DNA of 64,000 nucleotides from Niveispirillum sp. SYP-B3756 (GTDB lineage: Bacteria; Pseudomonadota; Alphaproteobacteria; Azospirillales; Azospirillaceae), in the NCBI RefSeq assembly GCF_009495745.1, contig NZ_WIDQ01000001.1:558001-622000 (forward strand), in the 5' to 3' direction. This document shows, one piece after another, positions 26,407-35,661 of this stretch (position 1 is the first letter of the stretch; each line of letters opens with the position of its first letter). Made by a program: the position numbers and the translations under genes. The notes under the pieces were generated by a model. That model was not told where the DNA came from. It worked only from the letters and a program-made list of their open reading frames with translations, and ran no database searches.

Positions 26407-27039
26407 ATGACCGATCGCGTTTGCGTCGCCCAGATCATTGGATCGCATGGGGTTCATGGACGTCTGCGGGTGAAGAGCTTCACCGCCGACCCGGAAGCCT
26501 TGTTCGATTACAACCCGCTGACCGACGAGACCGGCACGCGCCAGTTCACCCTGCGCATGACCGGCATGGGCAAGGACCATATTCTGGTCGAGGCCAGCGG
26601 CGTGAAGGGGCGTGATGCCGCCGACGCGCTGAAGGGCGTGCGCCTGTTCGTTGACCGCGACCGCCTGCCCGCGATCGAGGATGAGGACGAGTTCTACCAT
26701 ACCGACCTGATCGGGCTGGTGACCGTGACCGAGGGCCCGGAAGGCGATGTCGCTTTCGGGACCATCAAGGCCATCCATGATTTCGGCGCCGGCGACATGC
26801 TGGAGATCAACCATGTCTCCGGCAAGACTGTCTTCATCCCCTTCAGCCGTGCCTGCGTGCCGCTGGTGGATGTGAAGGCGTCCCGCGTGCTGGTATCGCC
26901 GCCCGTCAACCTCTTCACCCCGGCCAAGCCGGACCCGGAAGAGCTGGCGGAAATGGGCGGCAAGCTGGACCTGGATGATGAACCGGCAGTGACCGACTCG
27001 GGCGAAGAAGCAGCGGAGGAGACGGGCGAGGCCCGTTGA
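26407..27039 (+). CDS. rimM: Ribosome maturation factor RimM
   Basis: A 210-aa 30S maturation factor that binds S19 and helps assemble the head of the small subunit. The N-terminal RimM domain ([20 protein letters not shown]) is followed by a PRC-barrel ([36 protein letters not shown]). An acidic tail of about 40 residues follows ([20 protein letters not shown]), longer than in E. coli (182 aa). ATG 26407 has AAGGAA upstream. It is followed by trmD after 4 nt, so the two are coupled. Confidence 0.96.
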   Translation: MTDRVCVAQIIGSHGVHGRLRVKSFTADPEALFDYNPLTDETGTRQFTLRMTGMGKDHILVEASGVKGRDAADALKGVRLFVDRDRLPAIEDEDEFYHTDLIGLVTVTEGPEGDVAFGTIKAIHDFGAGDMLEINHVSGKTVFIPFSRACVPLVDVKASRVLVSPPVNLFTPAKPDPEELAEMGGKLDLDDEPAVTDSGEEAAEETGEAR

Positions 27040-27043
27040 TCCC

Positions 27044-27895
27044 ATGTCCGACGTGCAAAGCCCCCATACGCCGGCTGAACAGCCCGCCTTCCATGTCAGT
27101 GTTTTGACCCTGTTCCCGGAGATGTTTCCGGGCACATTGGGGCTTTCACTGGCCGGAAAGGCGCTGGAACGCGGCACCTGGGCGCTGGAAACGCTGGACA
27201 TCCGCGAATTCGCGCGCGATAAGCATCGCTCCGTGGACGACACCCCGTTCGGCGGTGGCCCTGGCATGGTGATGCGGGCGGATGTGCTGGATGCAGCCAT
27301 CCGGGAAGCATTGGCCCGTCAGGAAGCCAAAGGCATCAAACGGGGTCGGCTTGTCTACCTCTCCCCGCGCGGTCGCGTGCTGGATCAGGCTCTTGTGCGA
27401 GAGATCGCGCAGGAAGGGTCCGTCACATTGCTGTGCGGGCGGTATGAAGGGGTGGATGAGCGGGTCATCGAGGAACATCACCTGGAGGAGGTTTCTCTGG
27501 GTGATTTCGTGCTGTCCGGTGGTGAACCGGCAGCCCTCTGTCTGATCGACGCCGTGGTCCGGCTGCTGCCGGGCGTCATGGGCAACGTGGAGACGGCAGG
27601 GGAAGAGAGTTTTGAGCGGGGATTGTTAGAGTACCCCCATTATACACGGCCACCCGTCTGGAATGGCCGTGCGGTGCCGGAAGTCCTTTTTTCCGGCCAC
27701 CATGAGAAGGTCCGGGCCTGGCGGCTCGAACAGGCAGAACAGATCACAGCGGCCCGACGGCCTGACCTGTGGTCTGCCTATCTGGAAAGCCGCCCGGTCC
27801 CAAAGGTGAAGAAACGCCGCACCCGCAGGGTAGCGGCCGAGCCAACAACAGCCGTTGTATCCCCGGACGGGAACAGCGGCAGCAGTGAAGGATGA
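27044..27895 (+). CDS. trmD: tRNA (guanine-N1)-methyltransferase TrmD
   Basis: A 283-aa SPOUT enzyme that makes m1G37 in tRNAs reading CNN codons, preventing +1 frameshifts. Trefoil-knot SAM site: [22 protein letters not shown] and [20 protein letters not shown]. The N-terminus ([20 protein letters not shown]) and the [12 protein letters not shown] loop are typical. The C-terminus carries an extra basic KVKKRRTRR tail. The 3' end overlaps the rplS translation start region. Confidence 0.97.
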   Translation: MSDVQSPHTPAEQPAFHVSVLTLFPEMFPGTLGLSLAGKALERGTWALETLDIREFARDKHRSVDDTPFGGGPGMVMRADVLDAAIREALARQEAKGIKRGRLVYLSPRGRVLDQALVREIAQEGSVTLLCGRYEGVDERVIEEHHLEEVSLGDFVLSGGEPAALCLIDAVVRLLPGVMGNVETAGEESFERGLLEYPHYTRPPVWNGRAVPEVLFSGHHEKVRAWRLEQAEQITAARRPDLWSAYLESRPVPKVKKRRTRRVAAEPTTAVVSPDGNSGSSEG

Positions 27896-27897
27896 GT

Positions 27898-28296
27898 ATG
27901 ATGAACATTCTGCAGAAGTTGGAAGCCGAACAGGTTGCCAAGCTGTCCGAAGGCAAGAAGATCCCGACCTTCTCCCCCGGCGACACCGTGAAGGTGAACG
28001 TGAAGGTGACCGAAGGTACCCGTGAGCGTATTCAGGCTTACGAAGGTGTCGTGATCGCCCGCAAGAACGCCGGCATCAATTCCAGCTTCACCGTCCGCAA
28101 GATCTCCTACGGCGAAGGTGTGGAGCGCGTGTTCCCGCTGTACAGCCCGCGTCTGGACAGCATCGAGCTGGTCCGCAAGGGTCAGGTCCGTCGCGCCAAG
28201 CTGTATTACCTGCGTGGCCTGACCGGCAAGTCCGCCCGTATCGCCGAGCGCACCACGGGCCGCGGCATGAAGAACGGCCGTTCCATCGCCGAGTAA
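27898..28296 (+). CDS. rplS: 50S ribosomal protein L19
   Basis: A 132-aa L19: [35 protein letters not shown] and [19 protein letters not shown] are diagnostic. Three in-frame ATGs (27892, 27898, 27901) occur. AAGGA at 27888-27892 lies 5 nt from 27898 and 8 nt from 27901, while 27892 overlaps the ribosome site and the trmD stop, so 27898 or 27901 is the real start. Last gene of the cluster, ended by a strong terminator. Confidence 0.95.
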   Translation: MMNILQKLEAEQVAKLSEGKKIPTFSPGDTVKVNVKVTEGTRERIQAYEGVVIARKNAGINSSFTVRKISYGEGVERVFPLYSPRLDSIELVRKGQVRRAKLYYLRGLTGKSARIAERTTGRGMKNGRSIAE

Positions 28297-28324
28297 TTCA
28301 TCACTCCCTTTCGGGACTGATGCG

Positions 28325-28366
28325 CAACACCCCGCCGGATGCTGTCCGGCGGGGTGTTGTCGTTTT
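28325..28366 (+). terminator. Rho-independent terminator of the rpsP-rplS cluster
   Basis: A 15-bp stem CAACACCCCGCCGGA / TCCGGCGGGGTGTTG with a 5-nt loop, followed by TCGTTTT. It starts 29 nt after the rplS stop. Confidence 0.92.
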
Positions 28367-28515
28367 GCGCACGAGCCCTGGGAATGGGTGACAACAAAAC
28401 CAGTAATATCCCGAAGCATATCTACAAGTGCGCCAGCGGGCGCGATAACCTCTCCCACCTCCATTGGACATTTTGTTGAAGCCCTGACCGGGCGACGGAA
28501 CGCGAGAGAGGCACC

Positions 28516-30210
28516 ATGCATTGGACCATCCGTCGCAAGTTATTGCTTGTCTGGTGCATCGCGCTGGCGGGGCTGAGTGTCATCAGTGTCAGCACCTATT
28601 GGATGCATGGGGTGCTGGCGGACAAGATCAGCCAGACCAACAGCCGGCAGGCCCAGGTGGCCGAGGTGGAGGCGGCGCGGCGCAGTGCGCTGGAACTGGC
28701 GCTGGTGGCCATGGATATCATCGTCGACCGCACCGATGGTCGTGTCGACGATGAGCGGCGCAAGATCATCAATCAAGAACTGAGCCAGCTTTCCACCCAC
28801 ATTGCCGACTGGCAGCGCCAGAGCATGGCAAGCGGGGAAGCGGCTGCTATCCGCGCGGCCGCCGAACAGTTAGCTGTGTTGCGCCGCGCCCTGCTGGAAG
28901 GGCTGGTGCCTGCTGTGGAAACAGGTGCTGACGATGCCCGCTTCGCCGCCTTGGACGATGAAATCGATGCCGCCGCGGCCACGCTGAATGACGAGTTGGG
29001 CAATCTGAACAACCTGATCCAGTCGGACTTGGCCAAAGCGCGGGCGGAGCAGGAAAGCTGGATCGCCCGGTCCAGCTTGCTGGTCGGCATCAGCTATCTG
29101 GCTACCCTGGTGCTGGTTTCCCTGGCATTGCTTCTGGTGGGGCTCAGCATCATTCGGCCAGTTCGGCGCCTGACAGCGGCCATGCGCCACCTGGCCCAAG
29201 GACGATTGGACACGGGCGTACCGGTGCTGACCAGCGGCGACGAGCTGCAGCAGATGGCCGAGGCCACCAACTTTTTCCGTGCGCAGGCCGTGGATAAGCA
29301 GGCGCTGGAGGCCAGTCAGGCCGCCAGCGCCACCGCCGCGCAGGCGGAACAGCAGCGTCTGCTGCTGGGCGTGGCGGACGCCATTGAGGCAAGGGTACGT
29401 GACACGGTACGGCAGATCGGGGAAGGCATCGCGCAGTTGCGTACCCTGTCCGCCGACATGGCCAGCAAGGCCCGACAGGCCGAAGGTGCCGCAACCAGCA
29501 TCGCCGGCGATGCCGATCAGGCCGCCACCAATGTGCAATCCGCCGCCGGGGCGGCGCAGCAGCTGGATGCCAGCAGCGGGGAGATCACCCAGCAGGTGAC
29601 CGGTGCCGCCCGCACCAGCCAGGAGGCCGCGCGCGAGGCGCTGGCGGCCCGGCAGGTGGTCGATGGGCTTTCCACCGCCGCCACCCAGATCAGCGACATC
29701 GTGGCCATGATCAATGACATTGCCGGCCAGACCAACCTGCTGGCCCTGAATGCCACCATCGAGGCGGCAAGGGCAGGCGATGCCGGCAAGGGCTTCGCCG
29801 TGGTGGCCACCGAGGTGAAGGCGCTGGCCAACCAGACCGCCCGCGCCACCGATGAGATCGGGGAGCAGATCGGCCGCCTGCAGGCCAATGTCGCCCAGGC
29901 TGTGGCCAGCATCGGCCGGGTGGCCAGCACCATTGATGCGGTGAACGGCAATGCCAGCGCTATTGCCGGCGCCGTTCACCAGCAATCACAGGCCATCCGG
30001 GAGGTGGGGCACAATGCCGGTGCCGCCGCCCAGGCGGCCCGGCGCGCCTCTGAAAGGGTAAAGGAAATTTCCAGCGGGGCGACTGCCACCCTGCGTTCCG
30101 CCGATGGAATCGAAGACTGGATCGGCAATCTGGGCAGCCTTTCCGCCGACCTGAACCGCGAGATCGAACGGTTTGTGCAGGATATCCGTCAGCGCGGCCA
30201 TCACGCCTAG
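28516..30210 (+). CDS. Methyl-accepting chemotaxis protein
   Basis: A 564-aa membrane chemoreceptor. TM1 (about 9-30, [20 protein letters not shown]), a periplasmic helical sensor region of about 160 residues, TM2 (about 190-213, [20 protein letters not shown]), then HAMP ([20 protein letters not shown]). The cytoplasmic signalling domain has its hairpin tip at [20 protein letters not shown] followed by [17 protein letters not shown]. No C-terminal NWETF-like CheR tether is seen. It is monocistronic with no che genes nearby, so it feeds a cluster elsewhere. The ligand is unknown; the all-helical sensor suggests a four-helix-bundle type. Confidence 0.93.
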   Translation: MHWTIRRKLLLVWCIALAGLSVISVSTYWMHGVLADKISQTNSRQAQVAEVEAARRSALELALVAMDIIVDRTDGRVDDERRKIINQELSQLSTHIADWQRQSMASGEAAAIRAAAEQLAVLRRALLEGLVPAVETGADDARFAALDDEIDAAAATLNDELGNLNNLIQSDLAKARAEQESWIARSSLLVGISYLATLVLVSLALLLVGLSIIRPVRRLTAAMRHLAQGRLDTGVPVLTSGDELQQMAEATNFFRAQAVDKQALEASQAASATAAQAEQQRLLLGVADAIEARVRDTVRQIGEGIAQLRTLSADMASKARQAEGAATSIAGDADQAATNVQSAAGAAQQLDASSGEITQQVTGAARTSQEAAREALAARQVVDGLSTAATQISDIVAMINDIAGQTNLLALNATIEAARAGDAGKGFAVVATEVKALANQTARATDEIGEQIGRLQANVAQAVASIGRVASTIDAVNGNASAIAGAVHQQSQAIREVGHNAGAAAQAARRASERVKEISSGATATLRSADGIEDWIGNLGSLSADLNREIERFVQDIRQRGHHA

Positions 30211-30351
30211 GATTTTCCACCGGAAACCCCTGCGGTCAGCGCGGAATCCCCACCGAACGCAGCCCACCTATCCCTTTGGTGCATGGATGCAGTGGACAGG
30301 CCCCCGTCTGACAGGCACCATCCATCACCTTTGAAGAGATAGGCCGCTTTC

Positions 30352-30921
30352 ATGGCTGCACACGAAATGATGGGGAGAGCAGCCGCGTCTCAGCGCGCGC
30401 CGCAGCCCCCCTTGCAAACCGGCGAACCGGCACGACTGCCGGTGCTGCAATCGCTGTTGCCCTGGTGGCGGCAATTGCCCCGGCTGGACGATGGATTGCC
30501 GGTCTGGAATGGCGATCTGATCGCCCCGTTGCGGCCCTGGCTGGCCCATCTGCTGATGGTGCGGTTTCCCCGCGATGGTTCCATGCCCCGCTTCACCCTA
30601 TATGGCAGCGCGCTGACGCGGTTCAGCGGAACGGACGCAACCGGGCGGGACATAGATACGGGGCTGATGCCGGCCTTCGAGGGGGCCGCCGCCTCTTACC
30701 TGCGCGCCCATGGCGCCGCCCGCCCGAACTGGAGCCGGGTGCGGGTGGAACTGCCCGGCGGCCTGGGAATCCGTTACAGCCGGCTGCTGCTGCCATTCGG
30801 CTGCGGCGACGGGGATCGACGGCTGCTGGGCATCATCCATTTCGATGACCAACCGCCGGAACAGGCCGCCGGTGCGCCGGTGCGGCTGCTGATCGAACAG
30901 GAGGCGATGCTGCTCTGTTGA
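30352..30921 (+). CDS. PAS_5 (PF07310-type) domain protein
   Basis: A 189-aa protein. The central block LPVLQSLLPWWRQLPR, IAPLRPWLAHLLMVRFP and RFTLYGSALTRFSGTDATGR is the pattern of the alphaproteobacterial PAS_5 family, in which a single PAS-like sensor stands alone. No output domain, membrane segment or signal peptide is seen. It lies 141 nt after the chemoreceptor on the same strand and ends at a two-hairpin repeat. A signalling-associated role is likely, but partner and ligand are unknown. Confidence 0.7.
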   Translation: MAAHEMMGRAAASQRAPQPPLQTGEPARLPVLQSLLPWWRQLPRLDDGLPVWNGDLIAPLRPWLAHLLMVRFPRDGSMPRFTLYGSALTRFSGTDATGRDIDTGLMPAFEGAAASYLRAHGAARPNWSRVRVELPGGLGIRYSRLLLPFGCGDGDRRLLGIIHFDDQPPEQAAGAPVRLLIEQEAMLLC

Positions 30922-30955
30922 GCCGGGGGGGGGGCGGGCTCATTTGCCTTGATCA

Positions 30956-31057
30956 CCGGCGCCAACATCCGTTGGCTTGGCTTCACGCGGCATGGGCCGC
31001 GCGGCGGCGGTCGCCGCATTACCAAGTTGCGATGAGTTCACTCCATGGCAACTTGGT
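30956..31057 (-). repeat. Two-hairpin AGCCAAG repeat, copy 2
   Basis: On the minus strand: palindrome ACCAAGTTGC/GCAACTTGGT (31021-31057), hairpin 1 GCGGC-CCAT-GCCGC (30987-31000), AGCCAAG (30976-30982), hairpin 2 CCAAC-GGAT-GTTGG (30962-30975). Hairpin 2 differs from copy 1 by a G-C to A-T pair change that keeps the stem. It lies between the 3' ends of two convergent genes, touching the stop of the downstream one. Confidence 0.75.
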
Positions 31058-31058
31058 G

Positions 31059-32321
31059 TCACGCATTGCCGATCGGCCCGCCCTCATCCCCCTCATCATC
31101 GTCGTCGTCATCCTCCTCGTCCTCATCCTCCTCATCCAGCAGCCCCTCTTCATAGGAGCTGGGGAAGAAGGGGGGCGACGGATCGGCATCGTCATCCTCT
31201 TCATCCATATCGTCGCAATCATCGACATCCAGCAGGTCGGCCAGACTGAAGCCGCCGCCATCCATGCCGGGAATGGCAGCGGCAAGATCATCGCCATCCC
31301 CCTCTTCCTCGCTGGCGGGGCCGATCATGGCCTGACGGATTTCCCGTTCCAGCATGGTCACCAGCGTGCTCTCCCGCTCTCCCCCGCAGGCGGCCAGCGG
31401 ATAGGCGAAGCTGAACAGGGCAACGATGGTCTGGCCTTCCTGTGCCACGCCCCGCAGCCAGAGGAAGAAGCGTAATTTCTCGCCATCCTCCTCCCCGTCG
31501 GTGACGAATCGGGCCATCACCTCCCCATGTTCCAGCCATTCCAGGCTGCCATGGCCGACACGGCCATCGGGCCCTTCGGCAAACTGCTCCGCCGTTTGGC
31601 GCAGCACGGTACGGGCCAGCAGCTGGGCTTCCGGCCCTTCATGATTGAAGCCATGGACGGCGACGCGCAGCGTGCCGCTGCCCGTCTCTTCCCGATGGAA
31701 CAGGGTCAGTTCCTCTTCCCGCACACTCACCCAATCCCAGGGCAGGCGGAACCGTACCTGATCCCCATGGCTGACATTGCGCATGGTGACGCGCTGCACC
31801 GGCCCCTGCACGGGGGCCGGGTGGAACTTGATGCGCGCCGCCTCCTCCCCCAGCCGGTCGATCAGGGCGCCCAGGTCGGGTGCCGCACTGGACAGGGCCG
31901 GCACATGCAATTGCAGGGAGACGACGCGCACATGGTCTGGCGGCTGGAAATCCGCCACCTTCCAGACGAAAATCTGCCGATCGGGCGGCTGGGCCACGGC
32001 ATAGGCAACCCAGCGCCGCTCCTCATCCCCTGCCGGGCCTTCATCGTCCGACGGGACAATGCCGCGTGGCAGCACATTCTCCCGGTCCAGATACTGGATG
32101 GCCTCATCCGCATGGACGCCATAAGGATTGCGATAGGTGGTGACGGAGACCAGCAGGTCGACCGGATTCGCCCCCGGCGACTGGAAAGCCAGCCCGCCAT
32201 CATCGCGTGACAGGCGCTGCCAGCTGGCCGGCACGCGCAGGCTGGCCACCCCGCCCCGCAGCGCGATGGAGTTCCAGTCGGCGTCCAGGGCCGGGTCGCT
32301 ATCGTATGGCTCGTCCCTCAT
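31059..32321 (-). CDS. Conserved hypothetical protein with long acidic C-terminal tail
   Basis: A 420-aa protein without signal peptide or membrane helix. I do not recognise the family. The N-half (WNSIALRGGVASLRVPASWQ, then VDLLVSVTTYRNPYG) and the second half (QVRFRLPWDWVSVREEELTL, VRFFLWLRGVAQ-like LRFFLWLRGVAQ) read as two related beta-rich modules. The last ~75 residues are low-complexity acid: DVDDCDDMDEEDDDAD, then EEDEDEEDDDDDDEGDEGG. ATG 32321 (MRDEPYDSDPALDADW) chosen over an upstream in-frame codon at 32426. It is divergent from the RHH gene, with about 250 nt between them. The acidic tail could bind cations or basic proteins; this is speculative. Confidence 0.65.
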   Translation of the reverse strand: MRDEPYDSDPALDADWNSIALRGGVASLRVPASWQRLSRDDGGLAFQSPGANPVDLLVSVTTYRNPYGVHADEAIQYLDRENVLPRGIVPSDDEGPAGDEERRWVAYAVAQPPDRQIFVWKVADFQPPDHVRVVSLQLHVPALSSAAPDLGALIDRLGEEAARIKFHPAPVQGPVQRVTMRNVSHGDQVRFRLPWDWVSVREEELTLFHREETGSGTLRVAVHGFNHEGPEAQLLARTVLRQTAEQFAEGPDGRVGHGSLEWLEHGEVMARFVTDGEEDGEKLRFFLWLRGVAQEGQTIVALFSFAYPLAACGGERESTLVTMLEREIRQAMIGPASEEEGDGDDLAAAIPGMDGGGFSLADLLDVDDCDDMDEEDDDADPSPPFFPSSYEEGLLDEEDEDEEDDDDDDEGDEGGPIGNA

Positions 32322-32572
32322 GGGCGATAAACTAGGCGCAGCCGGGCACGGTGTCCATGTCCGGGATGCAGAGATGCGCCAAAGGCAGATGAAATTTCGA
32401 CGCCATCGCCCCGGATTGTCACCCACAGGGCGGGGAACATTTCCACATAGGAAATGTCTTATGACCAGACAGCGTCATAATACCTTCGACAACCCATTGT
32501 CACATACAAGTAGATTCAATATGTTCCGCACAACTGTGAACCACCCTTGAAAATAGGACGGACGGTCCCCGT

Positions 32573-32944
32573 ATGGCAGCCAAGCGTCGCCCCCCGTCTC
32601 AACCCGATGATGTCGCCCCGGAATCGATGCGTGCCGTGTGCCGCAATGTGGTTGTGGGGGGCCGCCGTACCTCTGTGCGGATGGAGCCGCTTTTATGGGA
32701 TAGTCTGGCGGATATCTGCCGGCGGGAAGCCCGCGGCGTGCACGAGATCGTCACCATGATCGATGGGCGACGCGGGGACAGCGCGCTGACGGCAGCGCTG
32801 CGCATCTTCATCCTGTCTTATTTCCGTACCGCGTCGCAGCCAATTCCGGTGGCCGGACTGGCTGAGGAGCAGGCGCCATTCGGCACAACGGCGGGATATT
32901 CAACCACTTTCCGTCAAGCCCTGTGCATTTTCGACGAAGGGTAG
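32573..32944 (+). CDS. Ribbon-helix-helix (RHH_4) domain protein
   Basis: A 123-aa protein whose core NVVVGGRRTSVRMEPLLWDSL, then ADICRREARGVHEIVTMID, and ALTAALRIFILSYFR match the alphaproteobacterial RHH_4 family, a likely DNA-binding ribbon-helix-helix dimer. The N-terminus is basic (MAAKRRPPSQ). Family members are often encoded alone or near fumarase or aspartyl-tRNA amidotransferase genes; their targets are generally unknown. Here it is monocistronic, with an AT-richer promoter region upstream (32450-32560). Confidence 0.85.
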   Translation: MAAKRRPPSQPDDVAPESMRAVCRNVVVGGRRTSVRMEPLLWDSLADICRREARGVHEIVTMIDGRRGDSALTAALRIFILSYFRTASQPIPVAGLAEEQAPFGTTAGYSTTFRQALCIFDEG

Positions 32945-33029
32945 CAAAGAAGACCCATCGGCCCGAGAGGGCTTATCCGCTTGGGTCGGAAATAATATCC
33001 AAAAAAGAAACGAATTCGTCAAAGATAGA

Positions 33030-33197
33030 GGGCGGTGATATCCTTGCTCGGTATCACCGCCCTTGAAAGCGCTTCCCTTACGTCAGCGGCATGAAATCGC
33101 CGGCGCCAGCATCCGCTGGCTTGGCTACGCCGCACGCGCGGCGCGGCGGCAGTCGTCGCCGTACCAAGTTGCGATGAGTTGACCTCATCGCAACTTG
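33030..33197 (-). repeat. Two-hairpin AGCCAAG repeat, copy 3, with flanking palindromes
   Basis: Minus-strand order: palindrome CAAGTTGCGATGAG/CTCATCGCAACTTG (33165-33197), hairpin 1 GCCGC-GCGT-GCGGC, AGCCAAG (33120-33126), hairpin 2 CCAGC-GGAT-GCTGG (33106-33119), then a second palindrome GGGCGGTGATA/TATCACCGCCC (about 33030-33062). It abuts the stop of the HAD gene (33201). The GC core is nearly identical to copy 1. Confidence 0.78.
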
Positions 33198-33200
33198 ATA

Positions 33201-34079
33201 TTACCAGCGCAGGCCCGGAATCGCCGCCACAGGGCGGTGGCCGCTGGTTTCCACCAGTTGCCCCAGGGACTGCGGATCGGGATGGCTGCCCCAATTCGCC
33301 CCCAGTTCCTCCCGATGGATGCCACCGGTCACCAGCAACCCATCGATACCGGCTTCATTGGCACCGGCAATGTCGGTGCGCAGGCTGTCGCCCACCGCCA
33401 GGATACGCGACGGTGCCAGATCGCCCAGCAGCTGGAAGCAGCGGCGATAGACGGGGGCGTGGGGCTTGCCGTGGTAACGCACCTCCCCGCCCAGATCCTC
33501 ATAACGGCGGGCCAGCTCCCCGGCGCAGATCACCAGCTTGTTATCGACCACCACCACCAGATCGGGGTTGGCGCAGAGCATCGGCAGGCGGCGCTCCACA
33601 CAGGCGGTCAGCACGGGTTCGTAATCGGCCAGCGTCTCGTCAAAATCATCAATGCCGGTATTCAGCACGAAATCCGCCTGATCGGGCGTATGGGCCCGGC
33701 GGCGATTGGGCAAGGTCTCATAGACATCATTGTCGCGCGGCGGGCCGATATGGAACAGGTTGCGGCCCAGCCCCTGGTGCCATTCGTCCGGCGGGTCCAG
33801 CAACGCCTCATACGTCGCCTCACCAGAGGTGAAGATCGCGTCATAGAGGTCAACATCCACACCCATATCATTCAGCTTGGCCACGGCGGCCGGCACGCGG
33901 CGGGGGGCATTGGACAGCAGGCAGACCCGCTTGCCCCGGTTGCGCAGCTCCGTCAGGCAATGGACGACACCGGGATAAGGCCGGACTCCATCATGGATCA
34001 CGCCCCAGAGATCCAGGATGAAGCCGTCATAACGGTCAACGATGGCGGACAGTCCGTCGATCAGCGGCAGGGCGGTCAT
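33201..34079 (-). CDS. HAD-superfamily class IIA hydrolase (TIGR01459-like)
   Basis: A 292-aa phosphatase of the NagD-like class IIA HAD group. Motif I is FILDLWGVIHDG, motif II lies in CLLSNAPRR, motif III in YHGKPHAPVYRR and motif IV in ILAVGDSLRTDIAGANEAG. An intact nucleophile and metal-binding set is visible. Members act on small phosphorylated metabolites; the substrate here is unknown. ATG 34079 (MTALPLIDGLSAIVDRYDGF) matches family starts. It is monocistronic, ending directly at the two-hairpin repeat. Confidence 0.88.
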   Translation of the reverse strand: MTALPLIDGLSAIVDRYDGFILDLWGVIHDGVRPYPGVVHCLTELRNRGKRVCLLSNAPRRVPAAVAKLNDMGVDVDLYDAIFTSGEATYEALLDPPDEWHQGLGRNLFHIGPPRDNDVYETLPNRRRAHTPDQADFVLNTGIDDFDETLADYEPVLTACVERRLPMLCANPDLVVVVDNKLVICAGELARRYEDLGGEVRYHGKPHAPVYRRCFQLLGDLAPSRILAVGDSLRTDIAGANEAGIDGLLVTGGIHREELGANWGSHPDPQSLGQLVETSGHRPVAAIPGLRW

Positions 34080-34422
34080 GCGTGCTTCCGGCTGGAGGTT
34101 GGATAATGGCCGGAAGGGTGGCCCTTGCCCGTTCCCACGACAAGGCCGGGTACGGCATGGCAGATGCGAGTGGTTGGCAGCCACCCGCCAGGGGCGGGGC
34201 GCGCTTATGCGAGCGAGCTTCCCGCGTACCCTGGCATAACGGCACCCCGTCCGATCACTGAAAGTCCGCCCATGAACTTCTGACGACTTTCCAGCCCCTT
34301 AACCGTCATTCCCGCCTTCGCGGGAATGACGGTGGTGACGTGGCAAGGCTTCGCAAAACACCCTAAGTTTCCGGACAGACACGGAGGGAATTTATGACCT
34401 CCAAGAGCCATGACCGTTGGCA
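34080..34422. other. Intergenic region between HAD and EAL genes
   Basis: About 340 nt. It contains the HAD promoter region with a hairpin CTTCCGGC...GCCGGAAG (about 34084-34117), one family A REP hairpin (34302-34333) and the 3' flank of the EAL gene. No coding sequence is visible. Confidence 0.45.
34302..34333. repeat. REP-like hairpin, family A, single fused unit
   Basis: ACCGTCATTCCCGC-CTTC-GCGGGAATGACGGT, a 14-bp perfect stem. Compared with the paired copies, the two outer arms are fused and the inner GGAATCCA arms are missing, as if by deletion between the inverted units. The flank on the right (reverse complement TGTCCGGAAA...AAGCCTTGCCACGTCACC) resembles that of the copy at 9114. Confidence 0.8.
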
Positions 34423-35652
34423 TTATCCCTGCTTCTTGGCCAATCGCGGTTCGCCGAACAGATAGCCCTGGCCGAAATCGATATAGAGGTCCAGCAGCTC
34501 GATCAGCTGGGCGTCGGTTTCAATCTTTTCCACGATCAGGTCGATATTGGCCCGGTCCAGTTCCTGGCGCAGGTCGCGCACCGCACGCGGGTCGGCGAAA
34601 CGGCCATCCGGGTCCAGCAGGCGGGCGGCATCCAGCTTCACATGGCGGATATCGTGGCGGGCCAGTTCCGACCAGTCCATATCCAGCCGCCAGACCTGAT
34701 CCATGGAAAAGCGAAAGCCCAGCCGCCGCAGCCCATCCAGAAAGCCGGTGGCAAACAGGCCGCCCTGCATCAACTGATCCTGGCTCAGCTCGAAAATCAG
34801 CTTGGAGGCCAGATCGGGATGCTGCCCCATATAGGAGACAAATTCCCGCATGAAGCCGGCATCGTTCAGCGTAGCGGCGGAGATGTTGCAGAAGAAGCCG
34901 ACATTCTGGTGCCGCTTCTCCGTTTCCCGCACCAGCTGGATGCAGCGGAACAGCAGCAGATTGTCGATGGTGGCGATCAGCCCCGCCTCTGCCGCCACGC
35001 CCAGATATTGTTCGGGCAGCAGGTAAAGCGGCTTGCCATCCGCCCCCTCCCCCGCCCGGATGCGGGAAAACAGCTCGTAATAGCGATGCCGGCGCTGCGG
35101 CAGGCTGACCACGGGCTGTAAGAAGATATCCACCTTGTCGGTGCGCAGGGCATCGCGCACCTGATCCAGGATGGCGGCGGCATCGGCCGCCGGGGGCGGA
35201 TAGGATGAGACCGGCGCCGGCATGGCCGTCAGCGGCGGCCGGGCGGGGGCGGCGGCGGTCCGGGGGGCGGGGGGCGGCTCGGCCGGGGCGCTGCGCAGCG
35301 GCGGCAGCTGGCCGGCCAGCTGTTCCAGCACCCGCGCCTCCGACAGCACGGCCTGCACCTCCCCCCGGACCAGGGGCTGGCCATCCTCCAGCCGGCGTTC
35401 CAGGGCGGCCACCATCTCCATCACCTCTTCCTGCTGTTCGCGCAGGTGCCAGAGGCGGCGGTCATTGCGTTCCTGGGCATCCTGGCGGGCCCAGAATTCA
35501 TGCAGCAGCCCGCCAAAGGTGAGGATGACCAGCCCGAACAGGATGCCGGTATGCCGGTCCATCCCCTCCACCGACAAGGGCAGGGTCAGCGCCACGGTAA
35601 CGGCCAGGGCCACATAAACACCGGCAAAGACAAGGTGGCGGAACCAGCGCAT
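34423..35652 (-). CDS. Membrane-anchored EAL-domain protein, probably catalytically degenerate
   Basis: A 409-aa protein. Two N-terminal membrane helices (about 8-27, VFAGVYVALAVTVALTLPLS; about 36-52, ILFGLVILTFGGLLHEF), a coiled coil (about 58-110), a Pro/Ala linker, then an EAL domain (about 160-405). EAL normally hydrolyses c-di-GMP. Here the signature is YYELFSRIR (ELF for EAL), ELSQDQ replaces the ITE-type motif, and the DDFGTG loop reads MDQVWR, losing the second Asp. The N of CNISAA, the K of HVKLDA, the E of VEKIET and QGYLFGEP remain. Substrate binding without hydrolysis is the likely outcome, as in FimX-type receptors. It lies 9 nt downstream of pyrD. Confidence 0.85.
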   Translation of the reverse strand: MRWFRHLVFAGVYVALAVTVALTLPLSVEGMDRHTGILFGLVILTFGGLLHEFWARQDAQERNDRRLWHLREQQEEVMEMVAALERRLEDGQPLVRGEVQAVLSEARVLEQLAGQLPPLRSAPAEPPPAPRTAAAPARPPLTAMPAPVSSYPPPAADAAAILDQVRDALRTDKVDIFLQPVVSLPQRRHRYYELFSRIRAGEGADGKPLYLLPEQYLGVAAEAGLIATIDNLLLFRCIQLVRETEKRHQNVGFFCNISAATLNDAGFMREFVSYMGQHPDLASKLIFELSQDQLMQGGLFATGFLDGLRRLGFRFSMDQVWRLDMDWSELARHDIRHVKLDAARLLDPDGRFADPRAVRDLRQELDRANIDLIVEKIETDAQLIELLDLYIDFGQGYLFGEPRLAKKQG

Positions 35653-35661
35653 GGGCGGGGC

